64,000 bases of DNA from Parabacteroides distasonis (GCF_004793765.1 NZ_SRYM01000016.1:1-64000), one strand, 5' to 3'. Counted from the first letter of the stretch, positions 27,053 through 39,446 are shown. Notes: generated by a model not told the origin, from the letters alone. Made by a program: numbers and translations.

Positions 27053-27916
27053 TTATTCGAGTATCAGCGTACTGATTACCGGGCAATGGTCGGATGGAAA
27101 CAGATTATTCAACGTTTCAGTCAATACTCCATGACGCAACACCTTGATATTCCCTTTCACGAAGATATAATCGATCCATTCACGCTTGTCATAAGAGATC
27201 TTTCCAAAATCATGGAATGTCCATTCCGGACCGTAGATAAACCCTGCGATCGTGCGGGAATGAGTCAAATAACGAGGATCACTCGGATTAGTCAATACTC
27301 GTATCGGTTCATCAGAAGGCACTGCATTGAAATCACCCGTCACGATTATAGGCAAATCCTCGGATAAATTCTTTGCTTGCTCCAACACCAAAGAAGCTCC
27401 TTCATGACGAGCCACTTTTCCCATATGATCCAAATGCGTATTCAGGAAGAAAAATTTCTTTCCCGTATGCTTATCTTTCAAGATCGCCCAAGTAGCTACA
27501 CGCTCGCATGCGGCGTCCCAACCTTTCTTACCAACGGCATTTATATCTTCAGCTAACCAGAAATTACCGCTTTTCTCAACAGAGAAGCGATCTTTACGAT
27601 AGAAAATCGGAGCGTACTCCCCTTTTGTCTTGCCATCCTCGCGACCAACACCTACATAAGCAAATTCCGGTAAACGATCAAGCAAATCATTCAGCTGATT
27701 ACTCAAGACCTCTTGCGCACCGAACACATCCGCCTCATGGAATTTCACTAAATCAACAGCAAACTCTTTTCTGAATTTCCATTGATTATCCTTATCCCCC
27801 GAATTATCGTAACGGATGTTATAAGACATTACATTCATTTTCTCATCGTTATTTTTAGCGAATAAGTAACCTGTAGCAAATAAAGCCCCCATTAAACAAA
27901 GTAAAATTCTCTTCAT
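27053..27916 (-). CDS. Secreted endonuclease/exonuclease/phosphatase family protein
   Basis: 287 residues with a signal peptide ending near YLFAK. The EEP fold is complete: SYNIRYDN near the mature start, the metal-binding Glu in GAQEV, LNTHLDH, GDFNAVPSDEP and the closing SDHCPVIS with the catalytic His. These metal-dependent enzymes cleave phosphodiesters; family members act on DNA, phospholipids or phosphosugars, and the exported form here suggests a nutrient-scavenging role. First gene of a pair with the AraC regulator. Confidence 0.88.
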   Translation of the reverse strand: MKRILLCLMGALFATGYLFAKNNDEKMNVMSYNIRYDNSGDKDNQWKFRKEFAVDLVKFHEADVFGAQEVLSNQLNDLLDRLPEFAYVGVGREDGKTKGEYAPIFYRKDRFSVEKSGNFWLAEDINAVGKKGWDAACERVATWAILKDKHTGKKFFFLNTHLDHMGKVARHEGASLVLEQAKNLSEDLPIIVTGDFNAVPSDEPIRVLTNPSDPRYLTHSRTIAGFIYGPEWTFHDFGKISYDKREWIDYIFVKGNIKVLRHGVLTETLNNLFPSDHCPVISTLILE

Positions 27917-28025
27917 GATATTGATTATTATATGTTTCTTATATATATCAGTATTTATCTTATGGTCTTTGATACCTCACAAAAATAAAGTTTATCCATT
28001 TATTAAGCAAATAAGGAAGAACAAA

Positions 28026-28055
28026 AAAGGCCTACAGATTACTCTACAGGCCTTT
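28026..28055 (-). terminator. Terminator of the rpoBC operon
   Basis: AAAGGCCT (28026-28033) and AGGCCTTT (28048-28055) form the stem, with a T-rich tail in the minus direction, 22 bases after the rpoC stop codon. Confidence 0.75.
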
Positions 28056-28077
28056 CTTTATAGTTTATTAAACGTTC

Positions 28078-31000
28078 CTATTCTTCATCATCTTTGTCTA
28101 TGGCATTGAAATCAACCACGTTCTTGCGATTTGCGAAGATACGGTCGAACTCATCCTTTGCACCTACGATCAGCTTATCAAACTCACGCTGACCAGTACC
28201 AGCAGGAATCAAGTGACCACAGATAACGTTCTCTTTCAAACCTTCCAAACGGTCAACCTTTCCGTTGATAGCAGCCTCGTTCAAGACCTTCGTCGTCTCT
28301 TGGAAAGATGCGGCAGACATAAAGCTGTTGGTCTGCAAAGCGGCACGTGTGATACCTTGAAGTATCTGGTTCGCTGTAGCCGGAATAGCGTCACGTACCT
28401 CGACCAACTTAAGGTCACGACGTTTCAACATACTATTCTCGTCTCTCAACTTCCGTGCAGTCACGATCTGTCCGGCTTGCAATGTCTGAGAATCTCCCGG
28501 ATCCGTAACCACTTTCTTGCCCCAGATACGATCGTTCTCGTCCATTACCTCCAACTTATCAACCACCTGCTGCTCCAAGAAGCGAGTATCTCCCGGATCA
28601 ACCACCTCTACCTTACGCATCATCTGACGAACGATAACCTCGAAATGCTTATCGTTGATCTTCACACCCTGTAGACGGTATACATCCTGAACCTCATTCA
28701 CTATATATTCCTGTACGGCCGTTGGACCTTTGATCGCCAAGATATCCGAAGGAGTGGTAGCACCGTCTGACAACGGCATACCCGCACGGATATAGTCGTT
28801 CTCCTGAACCAATAATTGTTTAGACAGAGGAACCATATATTTCTTAACCTCACCCAACTTAGAAGTTACAGTGATCTCACGATTACCACGTTTGATCTTA
28901 CCGAATCCTACCTCACCGTCAATCTCAGATACGACAGCAGGGTTAGACGGGTTACGAGCCTCGAACAACTCAGTTACACGAGGAAGACCACCGGTAATAT
29001 CACCAGCCTTACCTACAGCACGAGGTATCTTAACCAAAACTTCACCAGCCTTCACGACATCACCATTATCTTTCACGACGTGAGCACCCAACGGCAAAGA
29101 GTAGTTCTTCAAGTAATTACCATTCTCGTCTACGATATGAGCGGCCGGAGCCTTCGTCTTATCCTTAGACTCAATGATGATCTTTTCCTTCAAACCAGTA
29201 GTCTCATCACTCTCAACCTTGTAAGTTACGTTCTCTACCAGGCTCTCGAACTCAATCTTACCGGAAACCTCTGATACGATTACGGCATTGAACGGATCCC
29301 ACTCGATAATTACGTCACCTTTCTTTATTGAGTCACCGTTGTTGAAGAACAACTTAGAACCATAAGGTATATTATGAGTCAACAACACGATCTTCGTGTT
29401 CGGATCAACAATACGCATTTCAGCCAGACGACTTACTACTACCAAATGTTTCTTTCCGCTCACCTCGTCTACTGCCTCAACAGCACGAAGCTCGTCAACC
29501 TCTAAAATACCATCATATTTAGATGTAATACTATTCTCCGTAGCGATGTTGGACGCAATACCACCGACGTGGAATGTACGCAACGTCAACTGTGTACCCG
29601 GCTCACCGATAGACTGTGCGGCGATTACACCGACAACCTCACCCTTCTGAACCATACGGTTCGTAGCCAAGTTACGTCCGTAGCACTTAGCGCAAACACC
29701 CTTCTTAGACTCACAAGTTAATACGGAACGAATCTCGACGCTCTCGATTGGAGAGTCTTGGATTGCCTTAGCCGCATCCTCACGGATTTCCTCACCAGAA
29801 CGAACAATAACTTCGCCCGTAATCGGATGGATCACATCGTGAACAGATACACGACCTAAGATTCTCTCATACAAGGAAGCGATCACCTCCTCGTTATTCT
29901 TCAATTCCGTACAAACCAAGCCACGCAATGTACCACAGTCTTCCTCGTTTACGATCACGTCGTGAGAAACGTCAACCAAACGACGAGTCAAATAACCTGC
30001 GTCGGCAGTCTTCAAAGCGGTATCGGCCAAACCTTTACGAGCACCGTGAGTAGAGATAAAGTACTCTAACACGGACAAACCTTCCTTAAAGTTAGATAGG
30101 ATCGGGTTCTCGATAATCTGACCACCTTCAGCACCACTCTTCTGCGGTTTCGCCATCAAACCACGCATACCGGACAACTGACGAATTTGCTCTTTAGAAC
30201 CACGGGCACCGGAATCCATCATCATGTAGATTGAGTTGAATCCATCGTTATCCGCCGTCAATTGCTTAATCAAGATATTAGACAAGTTACTATTAACGTG
30301 TGTCCAAGTATCGATGATTTGGTTATAACGCTCGTTGTTAGTAATGAAACCCATATTATAGTTAGCCATGATCTGCTCAACCTCCTCATATCCCTTCTGG
30401 ACCAACGCATCTTTTTCAGCAGGAATAAGCACATCGGCCAAGTTGAAAGACAAACCACCCTTAAATGCCATATAATAACCCAAGTTCTTGATATCATCCA
30501 AGAACTGAGCAGTACGAGCCACGCCACAAGCCTTGATTACCCGACCGATGATGTCGCGAAGAGACTTCTTGCCCAACACCTCGTTTACATAACCAATCTC
30601 TTTCGGAACGAACTCGTTTACCATCAAACGTCCAACGGAAGTCTCAACCATCGTCTTCACCAAGTTGCCGTTCTCATCCAAATCCTCCACGTAAACATGG
30701 ATCGGAGCATGGATATCCAACTTCTTCTCATTGTAAGCGATCGTAGCCTCTTCCGGACCATAGAAAGTCAAACCTTCGCCTTGTGTACCTTTGCGCAACT
30801 TGGTAATATAATACAAACCGAGCACCATATCCTGAGAAGGTACGGTAATAGGAGCACCATTCGCGGGGTTCAAGATATTGTGTGAAGCTAACATCAGCAT
30901 TTGAGCTTCCAAAACAGCCTCATTACCTAACGGCAAATGAACAGCCATCTGGTCACCGTCAAAGTCGGCGTTGAATGCCGTACATGCCAACGGGTGCAAC

Positions 31001-32373
31001 TGGATAGCCTTACCCTCGATCAATTTCGGCTGGAACGCTTGGATACCCAAACGGTGCAATGTCGGGGCACGGTTCAACAATACCGGATGACCTTTCATTA
31101 CGTACTCCAAAATATCCCAAACAACCGGTTCCTTACGGTCAACGATCTTCTTGGCAGATTTCACCGTCTTCACGATACCGCGCTCGATTAATTTACGGAT
31201 AACAAAAGGCTTATAAAGCTCGGCAGCCATATTCTTCGGCAAACCGCACTCGTGCATCTTTAATTCCGGACCTACGACAATAACCGAACGAGCGGAATAA
31301 TCAACACGCTTACCTAGCAAGTTCTGACGGAAACGACCTTGTTTACCTTTCAAACTGTCGGACAAGGACTTCAATGGGCGATTGGCATCAGTCTTTACAG
31401 CGCTCGATTTACGAGAGTTATCAAACAAAGAGTCCACGGCTTCCTGAAGCATACGTTTCTCATTACGTAAGATCACTTCCGGAGCCTTAATATCGATCAA
31501 TCGTTTTAAACGGTTATTACGGATAATAACACGACGATACAAATCATTCAAGTCAGAAGTAGCGAAACGACCACCGTCCAACGGAACCAACGGACGCAAT
31601 TCGGGAGGGATCACCGGGATCACCTTCATGATCATCCATTCCGGCTTGTTACGACCTTTGGACGCACGGAAAGATTCAACCACCTGAAGGCGTTTCAAGG
31701 CCTCGTTCTTTCTCTGTTGAGATGTGTCCGTGTTCGCACGATGACGCAACTCATAAGAAAGAGAATCCAAGTCCAAACGAGCCAACAGATCATAAACAGC
31801 CTCAGCGCCGATCTTAGCGATGAACTTATTCGGATCCGTATCCTCTAGCAATTGATTTTCTCTTGGAAGGCTATCCAAAATGTCCAGATATTCCTCCTCT
31901 GATAATAGGTCTAACTCACCGACCGTGTCTACGCAACCTGGCTGGATCACGACGTAGCGTTCGTAATAGATGATGGAATCTAGTTTCTTGGTAGGAAGAC
32001 CTAGCAAGTAACCGATTTTATTAGGCAAAGAACGGAAATACCAAATATGGGCAACGGGAACCACCAAATGGATGTGTCCCATACGTTCACGACGAACTTT
32101 CTTTTCCGTAACTTCCACTCCACAACGATCGCAGACAATGCCTTTGTAACGGATACGCTTGTATTTACCGCAATGGCACTCATAGTCCTTGATCGGACCA
32201 AAGATACGCTCACAGAACAAACCGTCACGCTCAGGCTTATACGTACGATAGTTAATTGTTTCCGGTTTCAAAACCTCACCGCTGGAGTTCTCTAGGATCT
32301 CCTCAGGGGATGCCAGACCGATGGTTATTTTTGAAAAGTTACTCTTTATCTTGTTTTCTTTTCTAAAGGCCAT
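28078..32373 (-). CDS. rpoC: DNA-directed RNA polymerase subunit beta'
   Basis: 1431 residues, full Bacteroidetes length. This catalytic core subunit carries the N-terminal zinc-binding cysteines ([22 protein letters not shown]), the active-site [12 protein letters not shown] that holds the Mg2+, the bridge-helix and trigger-loop regions, and the second zinc site [14 protein letters not shown] lineage-typical insertion follows the trigger region. It lies last in the secE-nusG-rplKAJL-rpoBC order, after rpoB and a hairpin, and ends at a clear terminator. Confidence 0.97.
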   Translation of the reverse strand: MAFRKENKIKSNFSKITIGLASPEEILENSSGEVLKPETINYRTYKPERDGLFCERIFGPIKDYECHCGKYKRIRYKGIVCDRCGVEVTEKKVRRERMGHIHLVVPVAHIWYFRSLPNKIGYLLGLPTKKLDSIIYYERYVVIQPGCVDTVGELDLLSEEEYLDILDSLPRENQLLEDTDPNKFIAKIGAEAVYDLLARLDLDSLSYELRHRANTDTSQQRKNEALKRLQVVESFRASKGRNKPEWMIMKVIPVIPPELRPLVPLDGGRFATSDLNDLYRRVIIRNNRLKRLIDIKAPEVILRNEKRMLQEAVDSLFDNSRKSSAVKTDANRPLKSLSDSLKGKQGRFRQNLLGKRVDYSARSVIVVGPELKMHECGLPKNMAAELYKPFVIRKLIERGIVKTVKSAKKIVDRKEPVVWDILEYVMKGHPVLLNRAPTLHRLGIQAFQPKLIEGKAIQLHPLACTAFNADFDGDQMAVHLPLGNEAVLEAQMLMLASHNILNPANGAPITVPSQDMVLGLYYITKLRKGTQGEGLTFYGPEEATIAYNEKKLDIHAPIHVYVEDLDENGNLVKTMVETSVGRLMVNEFVPKEIGYVNEVLGKKSLRDIIGRVIKACGVARTAQFLDDIKNLGYYMAFKGGLSFNLADVLIPAEKDALVQKGYEEVEQIMANYNMGFITNNERYNQIIDTWTHVNSNLSNILIKQLTADNDGFNSIYMMMDSGARGSKEQIRQLSGMRGLMAKPQKSGAEGGQIIENPILSNFKEGLSVLEYFISTHGARKGLADTALKTADAGYLTRRLVDVSHDVIVNEEDCGTLRGLVCTELKNNEEVIASLYERILGRVSVHDVIHPITGEVIVRSGEEIREDAAKAIQDSPIESVEIRSVLTCESKKGVCAKCYGRNLATNRMVQKGEVVGVIAAQSIGEPGTQLTLRTFHVGGIASNIATENSITSKYDGILEVDELRAVEAVDEVSGKKHLVVVSRLAEMRIVDPNTKIVLLTHNIPYGSKLFFNNGDSIKKGDVIIEWDPFNAVIVSEVSGKIEFESLVENVTYKVESDETTGLKEKIIIESKDKTKAPAAHIVDENGNYLKNYSLPLGAHVVKDNGDVVKAGEVLVKIPRAVGKAGDITGGLPRVTELFEARNPSNPAVVSEIDGEVGFGKIKRGNREITVTSKLGEVKKYMVPLSKQLLVQENDYIRAGMPLSDGATTPSDILAIKGPTAVQEYIVNEVQDVYRLQGVKINDKHFEVIVRQMMRKVEVVDPGDTRFLEQQVVDKLEVMDENDRIWGKKVVTDPGDSQTLQAGQIVTARKLRDENSMLKRRDLKLVEVRDAIPATANQILQGITRAALQTNSFMSAASFQETTKVLNEAAINGKVDRLEGLKENVICGHLIPAGTGQREFDKLIVGAKDEFDRIFANRKNVVDFNAIDKDDEE

Positions 32374-32405
32374 ATTATTTATTTATAAAGAGTTATCAAT
32401 AGATA

Positions 32406-32433
32406 AAGTAGACGGGCCATAGCCCATCTACTT
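32406..32433 (-). other. Hairpin in the rpoB-rpoC gap
   Basis: AAGTAGA and GGGC on one side pair with GCCC and TCTACTT on the other, with one mismatch and a four-base loop. No full T-run follows, so RNA processing or stabilisation is likelier than termination. Confidence 0.5.
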
Positions 32434-32449
32434 CTTTATTGTTATTGAA

Positions 32450-35400
32450 TTAATCCAGAGTGAAACTCAAACCAAGTCCTCTCAACTCGTGCAATAATAC
32501 ATTCAGAGATTCAGGGATACCCGGCTGTGGCATCGGATCACCCTTCACGATCGCCTCATAAGCCTTCGAACGTCCTACAACGTCATCAGACTTAATCGTA
32601 AGAATTTCCTGAAGAACATGAGCGGCACCAAAGGCTTCCAGAGCCCAAACCTCCATCTCTCCGAAACGCTGACCACCGAACTGTGCCTTACCACCTAACG
32701 GCTGTTGTGTAATCAAAGAGTACGGACCGATTGAACGGGCATGCATCTTATCGTCAACCATGTGACCCAACTTCAAAAAGTAAGTAACACCCACCGTAGC
32801 AGGTTGGTCAAAACGCTCACCAGTACCACCATCATACAAATAAGACTTACCGTAGCGAGGAATACCAGCCTTGTCTGTCCATTCGTTCAAATCATCCAAA
32901 GTCGCACCATCGAAAATCGGAGTAGCGAACTTAACGTCCAATTCACGTCCAGCCCAACCCAACACAGCCTCGAAAATTTGTCCCAAGTTCATACGAGAGG
33001 GCACACCCAGCGGGTTCAAGCAGATATCCACCGGAGTACCGTCTTCCAAGAACGGCATATCCTCCTGACGAACGATCTTTGATACGATACCCTTGTTACC
33101 GTGGCGACCGGCCATCTTATCACCTACCTGAATCTTACGTTTCTTGGCGATATAAACCTTAGCCATCTGTACGATACCTGTCGGCAACTCATCACCAATC
33201 GTCAAGTCGAACTTCTTACGTCTCAACTCAGCGTCAAGTTCCTTGTACTTCTTCAAGTAATTCAAGATAACCAACTTGATCAACTCATTCTTCTGAACGT
33301 CTGCCGTCCACTTACTTACTTGGATAGAGTTATAATCCAATTCTTCCAGAGATTTGCGGGTAAATTTAGCACCCTTAGCAATAATCTCCGTATTCATATA
33401 GTCTTTAACACCTTGAGAAACCTTGCCGTTTGTAAGCACTAATAACTTATCAACTAACAAAGTCTTCAAGCTAGCCATCTTTTCTTCGTATTCCTCGTCC
33501 AACTTCGGCAAGATCGCCTTATCAGTCAATCTAGATTTACGTTTCTTGACAGCCTTCGAGAACAAAGCGGTCTCGATAACCACACCACGCAAAGACGGAG
33601 TAGCTTTCAAGGAAGCATCCTTCACATCACCCGCTTTATCACCGAAGATAGCACGCAACAACTTTTCCTCCGGAGATGGATCAGACTCTCCCTTCGGAGT
33701 GATCTTACCAATCAAGATATCACCCGGCTCGATACGAGCACCTACACGAACGATACCTCTCTCATCCAAATCCTTGGTAGCCTCTTCGCTGACGTTAGGG
33801 ATATCGGAAGTTAATTCTTCCATACCACGCTTTGTCTCACGTACCTCAAGGATATACTCGTCAACATGAACAGACGTAAAGAAGTCTTCGCGAACCATAC
33901 GCTCGTTCAACACGATAGCATCCTCATAGTTATAACCCTTCCAAGGCATATAAGCCACCTTCACGTTACGTCCCAAAGCAAGCTCGCCTTTCTGGGTTGA
34001 ATAACCTTCTGTAAGGATATCGCCGGCTTTCACACGTTGTCCGCGATGACAGATCGGTTTCAAATCGACCGTTGTGCTTTGGTTAGTCTTACGCCATTTC
34101 GGGATATTATATGTCTTAACCGCATCCTCGAAGCTAACGAATTCTTCATCCTCCGTGCGGTCATATTTAATCTTGATACAAGTAGCATCAACGAATACAA
34201 CCTCGCCCTCACGCTCAGCCATAATCTGAGTACGAGAGTCACGGGCAACCTGCGCCTCAATACCGGTACCAACAATCGGAGCGTCCGTACGCAACAAAGG
34301 AACCGCCTGACGCATCATGTTAGATCCCATCAACGCACGGTTAGCGTCATCGTGTTCCAAGAAGGGGATCAAAGAAGCTGCGATAGAAGCGATCTGCTGC
34401 GGAGCCACATCCATCAAATCTAGCTCAGAAGGAGGAACAACCGGGAAGTCAGCCTCAAAACGAGCCTTTACCTTATCACGGATAAACTTACCGTTATCAT
34501 CCAATGGAGCGTTACCCTGAGCGATTGTCAACTCTTCCTCTTCCTCCGCCGTGTAGTATTGTAAGCCTTCCTCTGAGAAGTCAACCTTTCCATCTGCCAC
34601 CTTTCGATACGGAGTCGAGATGAAACCAAGATCGTTGATCTTAGCGTATACACATAAAGAAGAGATCAAACCGATGTTCGGACCTTCCGGGGTCTCAATC
34701 GGACAAAGACGACCATAATGCGTATAGTGAACGTCACGAACCTCGAATCCGGCACGCTCTCTAGATAAACCTCCCGGACCTAGGGCTGATAAACGACGCT
34801 TGTGCGTGATCTCCGCCAACGGGTTCGTCTGGTCCATGAACTGAGACAAGGCATTCGTTCCGAAGAAAGAGTTAACCACAGAAGAAATCGTCTTCGCATT
34901 AATCAAATCAATCGGAGTGAACACCTCATTATCGCGAACGTTCATACGCTCACGAACTGTACGTGACATACGAGCCAAACCAATACCAAACTGGTTATAC
35001 AATTGCTCGCCAACCGTACGTACACGACGGTTGCTCAAGTGATCGATATCATCCACGATAGCCTTCGAGTTGATCAACTCGATCAGGTACTTGATGATCT
35101 CAATAATATCTTCTTTAGTCAAGACCTTAACATCAGCGCTTGTAGTAAGGCCTAACTTCTTGTTGATTCTGTAACGTCCTACCTCACCCAGATCATAACG
35201 TTTCTCAGAGAAGAACAGATTCGTGATAACCTCTCGTGCGCTAGCCTCGTCAGCCGGCTCCGCATTTCTCAACTGTCTGTAGATATACAACACAGCTTCC
35301 TTCTCGGAGTTACTCGGGTCTTTCTGGAGTGTATTATATATAATAGCATAGTCGGATAGATTCTGGTCCTCACGATGCAACAAAATATTTTGCGTACCTG

Positions 35401-36262
35401 AATCCAAGATAGCCTCAATATTATCGCTATCCAGTACAGACTCACGGTCAATGATTACATCGTTACGTTCAATAGAAACCACCTCACCGGTATCCTCATC
35501 TACGAAATCCTCCACCCAAGTCTTCAAAACACGAGCGGCTAGCTTACGTCCGATAAACTTCTTCAGGTTTGCTTTCGTTACCTTCACCTCTTCCGCAAGG
35601 TTGAAGATTTCAAGAATATCTCTATCGCTTTCAAAACCAATAGCTCTCAAAAGAGTAGTTACAGGCAATTTCTTTTTACGGTCGATGTAAGCGTACATCA
35701 CATTGTTGATGTCCGTAGCGAACTCGATCCATGACCCCTTGAACGGGATAATACGTGCGGAGTACAACTTCGTTCCGTTTGCGTGCGTGCTTTGTCCAAA
35801 GAATACGCCCGGAGAACGATGCAACTGAGACACGACAACGCGCTCGGCACCGTTGATCACGAAAGTACCTCTGTCCGTCATATAAGGGATTGGGCCCAAG
35901 TATACATCTTGGATCACCGTATCGAAGTCCTCATGATCCGGGTCCGTACAGTACAGTTTTAGCTTCGCTTTTAAAGGCACGCTATAAGTTAACCCACGAG
36001 CGATACACTCATCAATAGTGTAACGAGGTGGATCTATATAGTAATCTAAGAACTCCAACACAAAATTGTTACGGGTATCCGCAATCGGAAAATTCTCGGC
36101 AAATACCTTATACAATCCCTCCTTCTTTCTCTTTTCAGGAGGAGTGTCAAGTTGAAGAAAGTCTTGGAACGACTTCAATTGAACTTCGAGAAAGTCCGGA
36201 TACGGGAACTGATTCTTTATCGAAGCAAAATTAACTCTTTGGTTTTCAGCTGTTGAAGACAT
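32450..36262 (-). CDS. rpoB: DNA-directed RNA polymerase subunit beta
   Basis: 1270 residues. With beta' it forms the catalytic cleft of RNA polymerase. The rifampicin-pocket region [34 protein letters not shown] lies about residues 470-510 and reads as the rifampicin-sensitive type at the positions I can compare. Conserved [19 protein letters not shown] and [24 protein letters not shown] blocks are near the C-terminus. Preceded by rplL and an attenuator-like hairpin; rpoC follows after 76 bases. Confidence 0.97.
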   Translation of the reverse strand: MSSTAENQRVNFASIKNQFPYPDFLEVQLKSFQDFLQLDTPPEKRKKEGLYKVFAENFPIADTRNNFVLEFLDYYIDPPRYTIDECIARGLTYSVPLKAKLKLYCTDPDHEDFDTVIQDVYLGPIPYMTDRGTFVINGAERVVVSQLHRSPGVFFGQSTHANGTKLYSARIIPFKGSWIEFATDINNVMYAYIDRKKKLPVTTLLRAIGFESDRDILEIFNLAEEVKVTKANLKKFIGRKLAARVLKTWVEDFVDEDTGEVVSIERNDVIIDRESVLDSDNIEAILDSGTQNILLHREDQNLSDYAIIYNTLQKDPSNSEKEAVLYIYRQLRNAEPADEASAREVITNLFFSEKRYDLGEVGRYRINKKLGLTTSADVKVLTKEDIIEIIKYLIELINSKAIVDDIDHLSNRRVRTVGEQLYNQFGIGLARMSRTVRERMNVRDNEVFTPIDLINAKTISSVVNSFFGTNALSQFMDQTNPLAEITHKRRLSALGPGGLSRERAGFEVRDVHYTHYGRLCPIETPEGPNIGLISSLCVYAKINDLGFISTPYRKVADGKVDFSEEGLQYYTAEEEEELTIAQGNAPLDDNGKFIRDKVKARFEADFPVVPPSELDLMDVAPQQIASIAASLIPFLEHDDANRALMGSNMMRQAVPLLRTDAPIVGTGIEAQVARDSRTQIMAEREGEVVFVDATCIKIKYDRTEDEEFVSFEDAVKTYNIPKWRKTNQSTTVDLKPICHRGQRVKAGDILTEGYSTQKGELALGRNVKVAYMPWKGYNYEDAIVLNERMVREDFFTSVHVDEYILEVRETKRGMEELTSDIPNVSEEATKDLDERGIVRVGARIEPGDILIGKITPKGESDPSPEEKLLRAIFGDKAGDVKDASLKATPSLRGVVIETALFSKAVKKRKSRLTDKAILPKLDEEYEEKMASLKTLLVDKLLVLTNGKVSQGVKDYMNTEIIAKGAKFTRKSLEELDYNSIQVSKWTADVQKNELIKLVILNYLKKYKELDAELRRKKFDLTIGDELPTGIVQMAKVYIAKKRKIQVGDKMAGRHGNKGIVSKIVRQEDMPFLEDGTPVDICLNPLGVPSRMNLGQIFEAVLGWAGRELDVKFATPIFDGATLDDLNEWTDKAGIPRYGKSYLYDGGTGERFDQPATVGVTYFLKLGHMVDDKMHARSIGPYSLITQQPLGGKAQFGGQRFGEMEVWALEAFGAAHVLQEILTIKSDDVVGRSKAYEAIVKGDPMPQPGIPESLNVLLHELRGLGLSFTLD

Positions 36263-36307
36263 CTAGTAAGGAATTTATTGAACTTATTGAAATTATAGAC
36301 ACAAAAA

Positions 36308-36361
36308 GGTTAAGAGTCTTCGTAGTCGGAGACTCTTAACCAAATCACCTGGAAACCAGGT
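36308..36361 (-). terminator. Attenuator-like hairpins between rplL and rpoB
   Basis: GGTTAAGAGTCT (36308-36319) pairs with AGACTCTTAACC (36330-36341), extended by three inner pairs, and is followed in the minus direction by five T. A second small hairpin ACCTGG/CCAGGT lies just before it (36347-36361). The position matches the partial terminator that sets the ribosomal-protein to polymerase ratio in other bacteria. Confidence 0.65.
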
Positions 36362-36369
36362 TATAAATA

Positions 36370-36747
36370 CTATTTAAGCTCAACTTCAGCTCCAGCCTCT
36401 TCCAACTGTTTCTTCAATGCCTCAGCATCAGCTTTAGCGATACCTTCCTTGATTGCACTAGGAGCGCTATCTACCATATCCTTAGCCTCTTTCAAGCCAA
36501 GACCAGTTAATTCTTTAACTAACTTAACGATAGCTAACTTATTAGCACCAGCTGCTTTCAATACAACATCGAAAGAAGTCTTCTCCTCTGCAGCGGCAGC
36601 AGCACCACCAGCAGCAGGACCAGCAACAGCAACAGCTGCAGCAGCAGGTTCGATACCGTACTCTTCTTTAAGGATAGTAGCTAATTCGCTAACTTCTTTA
36701 ACGGTCAAGTTTACTAATTGTTCTGCAAAAGCTTTCAAATCTGCCAT
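36370..36747 (-). CDS. rplL: 50S ribosomal protein L7/L12
   Basis: 125 residues. The N-terminal dimerisation helices, a flexible alanine-rich hinge ([19 protein letters not shown]) and the C-terminal factor-binding domain ([27 protein letters not shown]) are all visible. Dimers form the ribosomal stalk that recruits translation GTPases, anchored by L10 encoded 50 bases upstream. The rpoB gene follows beyond an attenuator-like hairpin. Confidence 0.97.
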   Translation of the reverse strand: MADLKAFAEQLVNLTVKEVSELATILKEEYGIEPAAAAVAVAGPAAGGAAAAAEEKTSFDVVLKAAGANKLAIVKLVKELTGLGLKEAKDMVDSAPSAIKEGIAKADAEALKKQLEEAGAEVELK

Positions 36748-36797
36748 TTTTGTATGATTTAAATGATTATTTATCTGTGTAATGTTTTAATGAAAAA

Positions 36798-37328
36798 TTA
36801 TCTTTCTTCCAAAGTCTTCAACAGACCATGGATAGTTTGTCCTGATGACTGAAGAGCAGAGATAACGTTCTTCGCCGGAGATTCCAACAATGCGATAACA
36901 TCGGCGATAAGTTCGTTTTTGCTCTTGATATTTACTAATGCCTCAAGATTCTCAGCACCTACGTAGAAGCTTTCTTGTACGTAAGCAGCCTTCAAAGCCG
37001 GTTTAGCGACTACATCTTTTTTAGCATCCTTAGTAAAATCCTTAATCAGGCGAGCGGGAGCATTAGCGACTTGTGAGAACATCACAGCCGTATTGCCTTT
37101 CAAAGCTACGTTAAGATCAGAGAAGTCACCTTCAATGTTCTCCAACGCTTTCTTAAGCAAGTTATTCTTTACAACGACTAACTTAACCTCACGCTTGAAA
37201 CACTCTCTTCTCAATTTGCTGGTTTTCTCAGCGTCCAACGCCTCGATATCCGTCAAATAGAAATTAGGATATTCCTTTAATGTCTCAGTTAATTGACCTA
37301 TAACAGTTCCTTTATCTTCCTTTCTCAT
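36798..37328 (-). CDS. rplJ: 50S ribosomal protein L10
   Basis: 176 residues, normal size. Binds 23S rRNA at the stalk base through its N-terminal domain (KEYPNFYLTDIEALDAEKTSKLRRECFKR region) and L7/L12 dimers through its C-terminal helix. In many bacteria L10 with L12 represses its own operon by binding the leader upstream of rplJ; the short 14-base gap to rplA leaves little room for such a leader here, so control may work differently or act inside rplA. Confidence 0.95.
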   Translation of the reverse strand: MRKEDKGTVIGQLTETLKEYPNFYLTDIEALDAEKTSKLRRECFKREVKLVVVKNNLLKKALENIEGDFSDLNVALKGNTAVMFSQVANAPARLIKDFTKDAKKDVVAKPALKAAYVQESFYVGAENLEALVNIKSKNELIADVIALLESPAKNVISALQSSGQTIHGLLKTLEER

Positions 37329-37342
37329 TGTTCAATTGTTTT

Positions 37343-38041
37343 TTAGTTTTCTTCAACTGATTTGGGGTCAATTTTAATACCCGCACTCATAGTACTAGAA
37401 AGATAAATACTCTTTATATACGCACCTTTAGCCGCAGTAGGTTTCAACTTGATCAAAGTTAAAATGAACTCCTTTGCATTGTCACGAATCTGTTCCGGAG
37501 TGAATGACACCTTACCAACAGATGTGTGAACGATACCGCTCTTATCTACCTTAAAGTCGATCTTACCTTGCTTAACTTCCTTCACCGCATTTCCGATCTC
37601 ATTGGTAACCGTACCACTCTTTGGGTTAGGCATCAAACCACGAGGGCCTAATACGCGACCAAGAGCACCGATCTTACCCATGATAGAAGGCATAGTGATG
37701 ATAACGTCAATGTCAGTCCAACCGCCTTTAATTTTATCAATATACTCATCCAATCCAACATAGTCAGCTCCAGCGGCAGTAGCTTCAGCTTCCTTGTCCG
37801 GGGTACATAATGCGAGAACCCTAACCTGCTTACCAGTTCCGTGAGGCAATGAAACCACGCCTCTCACCATTTGATTGGCCTTACGGGGGTCAACACCTAA
37901 ACGGACATCAACATCTACAGATGCGTCAAACTTAGTTGTAGTAATTTCCTTCACTAAAGCTGAAGCTTCTTTCAATGTATATGCTTTCCCAGCTTCAATC
38001 TTGCCCAAAGCCAACTTTTGATTTTTTGTAAGTTTACTCAT
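37343..38041 (-). CDS. rplA: 50S ribosomal protein L1
   Basis: 232 residues. Two-domain L1 stalk protein that helps move deacylated tRNA from the E site. The family signature [25 protein letters not shown] is present, as is the terminal [17 protein letters not shown] stretch. Fifteen bases after rplK, the usual L11-L1 pair. In other bacteria L1 represses the rplKA mRNA; no mimic of its rRNA site was identified by eye. Confidence 0.96.
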   Translation of the reverse strand: MSKLTKNQKLALGKIEAGKAYTLKEASALVKEITTTKFDASVDVDVRLGVDPRKANQMVRGVVSLPHGTGKQVRVLALCTPDKEAEATAAGADYVGLDEYIDKIKGGWTDIDVIITMPSIMGKIGALGRVLGPRGLMPNPKSGTVTNEIGNAVKEVKQGKIDFKVDKSGIVHTSVGKVSFTPEQIRDNAKEFILTLIKLKPTAAKGAYIKSIYLSSTMSAGIKIDPKSVEEN

Positions 38042-38056
38042 CTCAATTGAAGTTTA

Positions 38057-38500
38057 TTAATTATTACCCGGGAATGTCCCTTTAACAGTGATACCCATAC
38101 TTCTAGCTGTTCCTGCAACCATTCTCATGGCTGACTCGACAGTAAAGCAGTTTAGATCGACTAATTTGTCTTCAGCGATAGCTTTCACCTGCTCCCATGT
38201 GATCTCAGCGATCTTAGCACGGTTAGGTTGAGCGGAACCGCTCTTCTTCTTAGTAGCTTCCAACAACTGGATTGCCACAGGAGGAGTTTTAACGACAAAG
38301 TCGAAAGACTTATCGACATAGTAAGTAATTACAACAGGTAATATCTTACCAGCCTTGTCTTGGGTCTTGGCATTAAATTGCTTGCAAAACTCCATAATAT
38401 TAATACCCTTAGAACCCAAAGCAGGTCCTACTGGGGGAGAAGGGTTTGCTGCTCCTCCTTTAATCTGCAATTTGATTTGTCCAGCAACTTCTTTAGCCAT
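38057..38500 (-). CDS. rplK: 50S ribosomal protein L11
   Basis: 147 residues. Forms the GTPase-associated centre with 23S rRNA and is the thiostrepton-binding neighbour. The proline-rich N-terminal [25 protein letters not shown] and the C-terminal rRNA-binding segment ending [17 protein letters not shown] are typical. Lies between nusG (67-base gap) and rplA. Confidence 0.96.
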   Translation of the reverse strand: MAKEVAGQIKLQIKGGAANPSPPVGPALGSKGINIMEFCKQFNAKTQDKAGKILPVVITYYVDKSFDFVVKTPPVAIQLLEATKKKSGSAQPNRAKIAEITWEQVKAIAEDKLVDLNCFTVESAMRMVAGTARSMGITVKGTFPGNN

Positions 38501-38567
38501 TGTTTCTAAAATTTTTTAGATATATAACATCAATAACAGAAAGGTAGCACTTTTCGTAACCAGAGTA

Positions 38568-39110
38568 CTATTCTTTCTCAACTTGCATATAACCCAACTC
38601 AAGGGGAGTTTTTCGTCCGAAGACCTTAACCATCACCTTAAGTTTCTTTTTCTCGGCGTTGACCTCTTCGATTATACCCGTGAAACCGCTGAACGGTCCA
38701 AAAGTAATCTTCACACTCTCGCCAACATAGAACTGGATATCCAGATCCTCTTGTTGTTCCTGCAACTCGTCAACCGTACCTAAGATACGATTCACTTCCG
38801 CAGGGCGTAATGGCACGGGGGTATCAGAACCACCCAAGAAACCAATCACATTCGGAATGTTCCGCAATCGATGAGCAACCTCACCGACCAAAGCCGCCTC
38901 GACCAGCACATAACCCGGTAAGTAAGCTCTTTCTTTCATGACCTTCTTACCGTTTCGTACCGTAAAAGTTTTCTCGGTCGGAATCAAGACTTGAGATACA
39001 TACTCTCCCAAATCCGTATTCTTCAACTCAGCCTCTAGATATTCCCGCACCTTGTTCTCCTTGCCACTAATGGCACGCAGAACATAAAATTTCTTTTGGA
39101 TATCAGACAT
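38568..39110 (-). CDS. nusG: Transcription termination/antitermination factor NusG
   Basis: 180 residues: an NGN domain (VLRAISGKENKVREYLE, then ERAYLPGYVLVEA) that clamps RNA polymerase, followed by a KOW domain (VGESVKITFGPFSGFTGIIEEVN) that contacts Rho or ribosomal protein S10. It couples transcription to translation. The gene starts 11 bases after secE, as in most bacteria. Confidence 0.96.
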   Translation of the reverse strand: MSDIQKKFYVLRAISGKENKVREYLEAELKNTDLGEYVSQVLIPTEKTFTVRNGKKVMKERAYLPGYVLVEAALVGEVAHRLRNIPNVIGFLGGSDTPVPLRPAEVNRILGTVDELQEQQEDLDIQFYVGESVKITFGPFSGFTGIIEEVNAEKKKLKVMVKVFGRKTPLELGYMQVEKE

Positions 39111-39121
39111 ACCTTAACTGA

Positions 39122-39316
39122 TTAGAAAATTTGGTTGTAGAAGAAACGCATAACAGCCTCGAAGGCCCCGTCAACAACAAAGATCAATGCGGCGATGATA
39201 AGGGAAGCAAACATAACAACAACCGCACTATTGGAAAGCTCTGCTCTCGTAGGCCAAGAAACTTTATAAACAAGTTCGTTATAAGATTCCTTAATATAAG
39301 TAATTATCTTTTTCAT
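39122..39316 (-). CDS. secE: Preprotein translocase subunit SecE
   Basis: 64 residues from the ATG at 39316; the longer frame would start inside tRNA-Trp, so it is rejected. The amphipathic part KESYNELVYKVSWPTRAELSNS is the SecE signature and one membrane helix follows (VVVMFASLIIAALIFVVDG). This single-helix form clamps SecY in the inner membrane. It lies between tRNA-Trp and nusG. Confidence 0.94.
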   Translation of the reverse strand: MKKIITYIKESYNELVYKVSWPTRAELSNSAVVVMFASLIIAALIFVVDGAFEAVMRFFYNQIF

Positions 39317-39334
39317 CGAATCTATAGATTTTAG

Positions 39335-39407
39335 CACGGAAGGAGAGGCTCGAACTCCCGACACCTGGTTTTGGAGACCAGTGCTCTACCAACTGAGCTA
39401 CTTCCGT
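39335..39407 (-). tRNA. tRNA-Trp (CCA)
   Basis: 73 nt cloverleaf: acceptor ACGGAAG pairs with CTTCCGT, the anticodon loop CTCCAAA gives CCA, and the T arm contains GTTCGAG. No CCA tail is encoded. It sits between tuf and secE on the same strand and is probably cut from the operon transcript. Confidence 0.95.
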
Positions 39408-39411
39408 AGAA

Positions 39412-39446
39412 ATAGCCAGCCCTTAAAAAGACTGGCTATAGCATTA
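39412..39446 (-). terminator. Weak hairpin after tuf
   Basis: ATAGCCAG (39412-39419) and CTGGCTAT (39432-39439) form an eight-bp stem between tuf and tRNA-Trp. No long T-run follows, so it may be a processing or partial termination site. Confidence 0.45.

Noticed and set aside
30262-30885. 207-codon frame antisense to rpoC, and similar long frames over rpoB, tuf and pruA
   Set aside because: Shadows of highly expressed genes with biased codon use; no promoter or homologous content.
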